NCBI RefSeq assembly: GCF_047663525.1
Contig: NC_092621.1
Coordinates: 77,552,501 to 77,616,500 of the forward strand
Direction: 5' to 3'
Source of the DNA: Anas platyrhynchos
Lineage: Eukaryota > Chordata > Aves > Anseriformes > Anatidae
Length of the DNA stretch: 64,000 nt
Under the pieces are notes generated by a model. That model worked only from the letters and a program-made list of their open reading frames with translations. It made no database searches and was not told where the DNA came from. Shown here one piece after another: positions 56,901-64,000 of this stretch. Made by a program: the position numbers and the translations under genes. Within the stretch, counting starts at the first letter, position 1. Each line of letters starts with the position of its first letter.

Positions 56901-59268
56901 ACTTCGTAATCCTAACTATTATAATGAGCACTGAACAGGGAATTCAGTATATCTGGGCTGATTCTCAGCTTATAATTACTGAACAAAACAAGTAGCTTTC
57001 ATTTCCCTGAAGGCTTTTTATCAACCTAATTACAAAAACTGTCTGTTTAGCTTTTCCAGCTGCAGAAGAAACAAAGCTCTCAAATAGTGTGAGGCTGGTG
57101 TTCTCCAACTCCCTTCAGGTCCAAAAAAGACCTACTTACTCTCTGAGAAAGTCTGTGCTAGCCTGAAGATGCCATTTCAGTTTATTTGGCTGGATCCAAA
57201 CATGGGCTGAATTTAATAGTATGTGGGTGTATATAGAGTCCAGGCACTCACATAGACTTTGCCTGCAGTCATAGGCAAATAGTTGAGCCTGGCAAGGTGT
57301 CAGGCTGCTTATTCCCAGCTTTTTGTTGCGCTATCACTACCCTATGGCCCCCTCCTCCTAATTACTGTATTATGATTGTAACAGCTCTTAGAGTATTAGA
57401 GCCCTCAAAGCAATTTGTTTCCTGAGCCAAGCTCTGTCTCAAAATGGATTCACACTGGAAAGTGTACCTTATAGAGTTTCCTACACTGCTTGGGAAGCTA
57501 AAACTGTAATTAACTTTGGTAATTAGGCTTAGAATATTGCAAGAACTCTTCTCCCAGTATGACATTTACCATGAAGTTAGCCATCTTCTCTCTGGAGCCA
57601 CACAGCAATTCTTACGTGAGCAAATTAACACACTGACCACATTGAGATGCACTGTATATAGTCTTCAAAATAAAGCCCCCAACCACTGCAGTCCCAAGGA
57701 TTCCTGAACATCAGGTTTAAATAATGGCAAACACTGCATTTGAAATTTTGATATGAATGTTAATGAGTTGAGGGCCTGGTTCAGTCCTCAATGGACTAAT
57801 GGGCTTGGAAGGGAGATAGAAGCTGGCACTAAAGCTATTGACTTTACTAAGTGCAGACATACCCTATTGACACTCTGCATGTTTCTAAGAGAGAAGATTT
57901 TGACACAAGGTGTTTTTATAGCTTCATTCCACCACCCCACCGGTTTCCATGTGAAATGCTCAATGCAAACCCCTCTCTGCAGCTATAAAGAAACTCAGAC
58001 AGCCCTCAGCAGAAGCCGAACTTAGATGGCACCTTCGTGCCAACCCTATTTTCATCAAATAGGTCTGCTCATAATTAAGTTTTTCAGACTTTCAAAGCAA
58101 TTGAAGAGGCCATTCTTGATTGTGGCCAAGTCTGCCCAGGATGCAGGCAACCTGAAGTAAGGGCTATGACTAATTGGGGGGCATTCTTCCACTAGAGAAA
58201 ATGGGGAAGGGCAGGGAAACGGGCAGAAAAAAAAAACTGTTTTCTTTCAACTGTTTTCTTTTTGTGAAAATATTGTTGTGAAACCTTTATGCTTTGCCAC
58301 AATTTCTAAAACAGACAGCTTTAAACATGTCACAGCCCAGCTAGAACAAAAATTTCCAGCACAGTATGAAGCAATCATAACCCAGATCACCTCCACACTT
58401 CGTATATCTGACATCACTTCTTGTGTGTTTGAACTTTTTTCTTCTTTTTCCAGAAGTGTGTGCATGTAAGTGTATATATTTATATAGTATATATATGTGT
58501 GTGTGTATATATATATGTATATATATTTCCTCCTGGAATCAAGCTCTCATAGTCAACAAGAAACAAACAAACAAAAAAATCATTTTAGCTACTTAATCAA
58601 GCTTAGAGTACTGTACAACAAATAAATAAATAAAACCAGTTTATTAACAACAAAAAGAAATAAGAATGATGAAAATAAGAAGTGGTCTGTGTAGCAGAGT
58701 TCACATACTGTGAATCCACATTACCTGACAGGAATGCCTCTCTCCCTACTTACCCACAGGTTGACTTTGTCTATTTATCTTGTGAGAAATTGCAAGAAAA
58801 AGATAGTTCTTTTGAGCACCTGAACAGAAACCCACAAACTCCTGTTTGGGTTTCCAGGTGGTAATGACATCCAGATTTTGAGGTAGAGTTGACAAAGAAA
58901 ATAAAAACAATCTAAAAGCATCTTTAGCAGAAATGGGTACTTTTTTATCTGCGTAATTAAGGCAGATTTAAATCTTCAGCATGTTCTTAGAAAAAATATC
59001 TTGTATTAATTTAAACAAGTCTGTTTGAAAACAAACAAAGAGACAAAAACAGATGCTAAAATCAATGAACCACCCTTATTCCGACAACCTGATCTTCATA
59101 TTAACTGGTCTTTAAAATGAAATTTACACCATTTGGGGTTAAAGGTTTCTTACAGGATTAGGAAAAATACATTTCTGCTATTCTGAGGATGAACCTCACT
59201 GGGGCCATCCCTGTCTGCAGAGAAGAAGGGGACATGGACCTGAAGAGTTGGTTTTGCCAAACTCTTCA
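56901..59268. other. Unique sequence, no gene recognised
   Basis: TG/TA-rich microsatellite at 58470-58527, short AAAT repeat at about 58618-58634 and several unassigned frames of 60-90 codons. No exon recognised. Confidence 0.55.
58470..58527. repeat. (TA)n/(TG)n compound microsatellite
   Basis: Alternating pyrimidine-purine tract with several TA and TG blocks, imperfect. Confidence 0.88.
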
Positions 59269-59308
59269 TGTCCTTGCCATGGTTGGTGCCAAAACCATGG
59301 CAAGGACA
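59269..59308. repeat. Perfect hairpin, 16-bp arms, 8-base loop
   Basis: Left arm tgtccttgccatggtt (59269-59284), loop ggtgccaa, right arm aaccatggcaaggaca (59293-59308), no mismatch. Outside the arms pairing stops at once. It is not part of any mobile element I recognise. Confidence 0.95.
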
Positions 59309-60859
59309 CTGGAAGGGAGAGGGTAGTATGTATGCTTCTGTGTAGATAGCTGTGCATTAAACTACTTGCTTTGCTAGCAGACAGGAGGAAGTCTGACATT
59401 GTGTGACTTAGGCATAAGAAAGACATTTAGAGAACCATGGTCATTCTGTAACCCACCCTAGTAATATTTTATTTCAGTTGTGTCTGAAGGCAGCTCTGGT
59501 TTTCTGCTTCCCAGAATACTTACACACAGACACAAGTGTACACATACATATATTTGTATTGTATGTCCTGTTCTCTTTTAAGAACACTGATTTTTATATT
59601 TTTTTTTTTGAGCAAATAACCTTGCCAGATGGTTAGACCTTCATTTAATCTTTCAAAATCTGTAAAATGTTTCTCTGTAAGTCAACACTGGCAATGCAAG
59701 TTATACAGCCCTAATTTCTCTTTTCCCATATGCACTCATCTGCCAAATTGCTTATCAGATCTAAGTTGAGAGTAGGGGTTGGGGAAGTGGGTTGGGGGGG
59801 TTGTTTTGTTTTTCTCTGTAAGATTTTTTTTCTAAATTTCATTTTGAACTCTATCTGCCAAAAAGTCTAGTTATATTTAGTGACATGACATGCTGAAATC
59901 ACTGTTCAGACAGTGTGTAATATTGCATTTCAATTTAGTTAATTTTAGGCTTTCCCTTCCAACTCTCTCCTTGGCTGCCTGTCATAAAAGTTTGTCTATC
60001 TTAATTCATGCTCAGGAATGGACAGACATGTTTTGGTTTAGTCAGTATATTGTTTGTCTCTTTAATATGATGGAATAGGCATCATTCTTCATATTAAACA
60101 CAGCACTATAAAAATCTCTGAGGAGGGAGAGGAAAAGTGGAAAACGTAGAGTACTAAGGCTTATAAACTCAAAGCAAAGACTTGAAAGTCTTGTAAATTT
60201 AACAGAAGGAAAACAGAGATGGGAACAGAATGGCATTTATATAAGAATTTATAAAGTGCTTTCCTTTTGTGTTCATTGCTATTTGGATAGTTGTGACGTG
60301 TTGTGGATAAGGACTACATTGTGCCAGGCAGTCAACATTGCAGAAAAGTAATGTTTTAATGCCCTCTATGGGCTACATACCGAATAGAGCTATGTAGGAT
60401 CACACTTTGCCCTTTTGATCCATGTACCACAGACCAGACTTCTGCTCCAAAGCCTTCCAGATACAACAACCATGGCACACGCGAACATGTGAACAGAACT
60501 CAAGGAACCGAAGGGAGGAAATTGACCAGTTTTCCTGAGCTACTTTTGGGTGGTGTGCTTATAGTACAATTGCTTTGCCTCCAGCCACAGTCTGTTTTAG
60601 TGGTACCCAGTAAACACAGACATGCACACTGTGCTATATTTTTGGGGAGACAGTATTTCTGCAGAGCTAGGGGTATGCTACTTCAGTGATGACTATTGAC
60701 AGTGATAATGTTTAATACAGGATGTGCAGAGTCTTTCTCAATCATCTCTTCTGTGGATGGCCATAGGGGACCCTTTTCCTTTTTTCAGGAATCATGGGTG
60801 TATTGTGTTTACAGTTGTGCTCTTGGTGGCAAGGGATGGGGCTGCAGCTGTAGCCTATG
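59309..60859. other. Unique sequence, no gene recognised
   Basis: No exon or mobile element recognised. T-rich and G-run patches lie near 59598-59609 and 59790-59830. Confidence 0.55.
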
Positions 60860-61170
60860 TGAGAGTAGACTGGGATCTGCTCCAAGTCAGGTAAGAGCTG
60901 TTTGCAGCTGGCTCCAAAATGTACACACCACTTGCCAAATGTGAGCAAATAGTAGAACTGACTGTGCATCTTTGAGAGCATAACTCAGGAAAAAAAAAAA
61001 AAAAAAAAAAAAACTGTGCAGAAGCCCTGCAGCCCCCAGGTGAGTGCAGCAGGAGGGCAGGAGGTGCTCCAGGCAGGCAGCAGCAGTTCCTCTGCAGGCT
61101 GTGCAGGGAGAGGCCCCTGGTGGAGCAGGCTGTCTCCCTGCAGCCCATAGAAATATGGAGAAATGAATTC
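60860..61170. mobile_element. Avian ERV LTR fragment, inverted relative to 39850-40345
   Basis: The reverse complement matches the right part of the block at 39850-40345: gggctgcagggagacagcct, then ggggcctctccctgcacagc, then ctgcactcacctgggggctg, then a T-run (here A24 at 60990-61013 on the + strand) and ttttggagccagctgcaaac. The minus-strand frames (60855-61176) translate to the same Leu/Pro/Ala-rich pattern seen in the + frames near 40000, which confirms the match and its opposite orientation. It is a partial, unrecombined or truncated LTR. No target duplication found. Confidence 0.8.
60990..61013. repeat. Poly-A run, 24 bases, inside an LTR
   Basis: It corresponds to the T-rich GTTTT patch of the other LTR copy (near 40175-40195), so it grew from a sequence already present in the LTR. 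Confidence 0.95.
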
Positions 61171-61233
61171 TGCCATAGTGAATTTGGAGGGGGGGAGGGA
61201 AACCTTTGAGAAAAGAAACCTGTGTTATTTTGA

Positions 61234-61285
61234 AACTTAAGCTTCTTAAGTTTAAGATGTGAAGATGTTTTACTTCACATCTTAA
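61234..61285. repeat. Two adjacent inverted repeats
   Basis: The first is aaacttaa, gcttc, ttaagttt (about 61233-61253). The second is ttaagatgtgaag (61252-61264), loop atgtttta, cttcacatcttaa (61273-61285), 13 bp perfect. They share bases 61252-61253, so both cannot fold fully at once. Confidence 0.88.
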
Positions 61286-62103
61286 GCTAAGGTGTGAAGG
61301 TTCCTCAATATATACAGCCTCATTTTTACTACTTAAATGTTTTCTCAAGACAGTACCAAAGAAAATGCAAATTAGAAAATACAAATTTTCAAGATCATCA
61401 ACCCTGTATGTCTTTGCTCCTGAAAGTTTTGTCTCTGAAATTTCTTCTAGTCTCAAAAAATGCTGTCATTCAGGTATTATTTTTGAAGTTCCTACTGTGA
61501 AGCTTTACAGCTTCACTTACATCCAGAAATTATCCAGTAAGTACAAGAAACACAAAATCTGGAACAGTGCTGTTCGTTCTTTGTGTGACATTTTTATCTA
61601 TTTGTATAAAAGCAATACATAATTGGACATTCTTTCATAGTTAACAGAAGTTTTAAAGTGACAAGCCTTAAAGGCTAGTCACGAACAGTGATTGTAACAA
61701 CCTTATGACAATGCAATCCAGCCTGAGAACCAGTTCTAATGGACAGCTTGAAACACGTGGAATTATAAAACCTCTAAGTATTAGTCATTTAATATTTTTT
61801 TCAATAACGTTTTTCCCTCTTTGAGCTGCTGGTGTCTTGGGATGTTTAAAGCATCGACATTCATGGTTTTTTTCAAGTGTGCAAGTAAACACTTGTACTT
61901 TTTTATACTTTTATTTAGTAAGTGCTTAAAACTGAAATTCACTTTCTGTAGTCCAAGTAAGGCTGTCGTGGGCAAAAGCTGTGTTGCACTGCTGAAAAGC
62001 TATGTTGTGCTGCTGTGAGCATATGCTGTGATTGCTGACAATGTAACGCTGAACAAAGTTTCCAAATAGAGGCCTCCAAGATCCTTTGCCACTACAACAT
62101 CAA

Positions 62104-62124
62104 ATATATATATATATATATATA
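62104..62124. repeat. (TA)n microsatellite
   Basis: About ten TA units. Confidence 0.95.
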
Positions 62125-62288
62125 AATTAAGGGAGAGAACACAAAAATAAGAATTTTCAAGGTCAGAAAATAAGAAATAAGAAATTTTAATGTTCACCTC
62201 CAGGTCTGGGCACAGCTGTGCTGCCACTTCAGGCTGATTTGTCTGGTTTGGCGATTCTGGTAGAGCTGTGTCCCTGCTTGGAAGAAGG

Positions 62289-62312
62289 AAAAAAAAAAAA
62301 AAAAAAAAAAAA
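62289..62312. repeat. Poly-A run, 24 bases
   Basis: Uninterrupted A24. It inserts a poly-Phe stretch into a 195-codon minus-strand frame (62000-62587), the longest frame in the window, which argues against that frame being coding. Confidence 0.96.
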
Positions 62313-64000
62313 GTGTCTGAAGGCAGAGTTCTCATTTTCTTTCTCTTTGCACACAGAGAAATGGGCTGCTGACGTGGATATCCCTGGTGTTTTGTTGTAG
62401 CTGAGCTGCTGCCATCAGACCTCAGCCCAGTGACTGGTTGTGGCAGCCTCTCAGAGCGTCTGGGGAGATGTGAAGGGCAGGCAGTCACCTGAAAAGTCAA
62501 TCGGCAAAAACAGACAGTACTAGAGGAGACTAAAGGAAAGGCAGATCTGCTCATGACCAGTTGCTGAATTCCTAAGCAGCAGATCATGAAACGTTACTTT
62601 GAAAACAGCAAAAAGGAGCAGCACCAGAATCCTCTCTGGCAGAAAGTTACCGAGCTGCTACCAAGAAATTACAGGCAAGGTAGGCCCCTAGAAACAGGAA
62701 CGTCACTAGCCAGAGTCTTGAGTTGCCTTGAAATTAATCCAGACCTGCTTGCCTAAATTCAATTGCATGCAAATTTATAAAGAACAAGTAAAAATCAGAT
62801 TTTCTGTACTTAGAGGAGAAAACACCCTGATCACTCGTGGATCACCAGTCTAGCAAGCTGAGCACCTCTGAGACCGTCATCAGCAGCATCACATACTGAG
62901 GTACTGCCCCACTCTTGCAGGATGTCCCAACATCACAAAACCAAATGGAAAACGGAGTCTTCACTGATACTCATTCTGTCCTCCTCATTTATGAGAAGTA
63001 TGTGTACGTGTGTAAGCCTATTCAGAAATACGTATACCTATACAAATGAACATATCTACAAGCATAAACAGACTGTCCACACACACACAAACACACACAT
63101 AAATATACAAACCTTAGTCTCACAGTACTGTCATACAGAAGTGTATCAGCTTTGCAGAGGTGATCAGCCACCCACCTGCTGATGCAATGCAACCACCTCT
63201 CCCATCACCGTACCTCCTGCACATTTCTCTAGTCACTACAAGCCATTGCCACACGGCACTGAATCCTCCACGTTACGTCTGCAATATCAGGGAAGACTGA
63301 CTTCATTTTGCAAATTAAATGTGAGAAAGGTTAACCTTAAAGGAGAATCGGTCAAAAAGAGTGATACACCCATGTCTTTGCTTGCCTGGAGCAAAGCCAC
63401 CATGGAGCAGAGAATCCATACAAGGTAATTTTCAATACCTGAGTTATTAGCATGTTTATATATGACCCACAGAAGGATCAAAGGATGAGACAGAGTTGAA
63501 CAGTTAAAGACTACCTCCCTTTCAAGAGACACCTCCTGTGCATTTACAAGAAATAGAGAAGGGATTTTGGCAAAAGCATTTAGATGGACATGTTGAATTA
63601 CGTTTAACAACAAGAGCAGAACCACTGAATCTCAGATACCAGTTCATTATCTAAGAAGCATCCCAGCACAGAAGTCTGCCCCGTGTTCACTGGTGTACAA
63701 CTGCCAATTCTGAAGATGAGTTGCTAAATCACTCTCTATTTTTAAGACAGTGAGCAATAGGGGATTGGTTCTGCCAGAGTTACAGAAGCATGTAGCTGTT
63801 TTAACGATTGCTAAACAGCAGCCAGCCCTGCTGTGTTCACAGGCACTTACCTTTGCCATTAAGCGCTTTCTGAGGTGTGCCTGCCAGAGCTCATGGGATG
63901 AACCAAAAAGGAAAGAGAGGCATCTAGTGGCAAATCTAGGCTGCTCTTTGCAGCTCATGATGGAGTTCCAGTATTTCACATATGATCCACTATTTCTTTT
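62313..64000. other. Unique sequence to the window end
   Basis: Less AT-rich than average at 62330-62700. Impure (CA)n at 63079-63099. Frames at 63287-63625 (-, 112 codons) and 63647-63979 (-, 110 codons) are unassigned; I see no domain, signal peptide or splice pattern that supports them. Confidence 0.5.
63079..63099. repeat. (CA)n microsatellite, impure
   Basis: About ten CA units with one extra A pair. Confidence 0.93.

Larger units (their letters stand above)
61171..62288. other. Unique sequence with adjacent hairpins
   Basis: Two neighbouring inverted repeats lie at 61234-61285 and (TA)n at 62104-62124. No exon recognised. Confidence 0.55.

Noticed and set aside
62000..62587. 195-codon minus-strand frame, the longest in the window
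   Set aside because: It crosses a TA microsatellite and an A24 run (poly-Phe), has no domain, and shows no sign of being an exon.
1..64000. CRISPR arrays, operons, integrons, prophage or toxin-antitoxin systems
   Set aside because: The sequence is avian nuclear DNA. Regularly spaced repeats with unique spacers, Shine-Dalgarno-led gene runs and phage modules are absent.

Overview
The window is nuclear DNA of a vertebrate, almost certainly a bird. The diagnostic signal is a series of CR1 retroposon copies with the avian CR1 3' end (a short ATTCTATGATT-type tail, no poly-A), together with long terminal repeats of the types found in avian genomes. The DNA is AT-rich, full of simple repeats, and has no bacterial-style gene packing, no recognisable tRNA or rRNA and no CRISPR array. 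I could not identify a host protein-coding gene. The long open frames fall in microsatellites, LTRs or CR1 copies, or encode nothing I recognise. The window reads as intergenic DNA or the inside of a very large intron.

Layout. At 749-2202 lies a decayed endogenous retrovirus cluster on the minus strand: two LTR-like segments around a nearly open gag-like frame. It is followed by a solo LTR at 2972-3448 that keeps a 4-bp target duplication. From 3.5 to 29 kb the DNA is mostly unique and AT-rich, with simple repeats (AAAAT at 10.9 kb, AAAT and poly-A at 11.9-12.2 kb, TTTTCC at 21.9 kb) and only two short CR1 pieces (13.2 and 18.8 kb). From 29 to 61 kb mobile elements are denser. CR1 copies lie at 29.1, 33.3, 41.9, 43.9-45.4, 52.1-53.3, 54.7 and 55.6-56.9 kb. 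An ERVL-like LTR with a 5-bp target duplication and a 200-bp AAAAT expansion lies at 34.9-35.6 kb. A related LTR is at 39.3-40.3 kb, an ERVL-like LTR end at 45.4 kb, and an inverted copy of part of the 39.9-40.3 kb LTR at 60.9-61.2 kb. The last 3 kb is unique sequence.

Nothing here acts together as a pathway, and I see no new gene system. Points worth checking are the PPT-LTR-gag order in the retroviral cluster, the two LTRs with legible target duplications, a perfect 16-bp-stem hairpin at 59269-59308, a 77-bp candidate exon with good splice signals on the minus strand at 24505-24581, the strand bias of long poly-A runs, and several AT-rich blocks with homeodomain/POU-like motifs that could be conserved regulatory elements. 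Family names for LTRs come from recall of avian repeats and were not checked against a repeat library.
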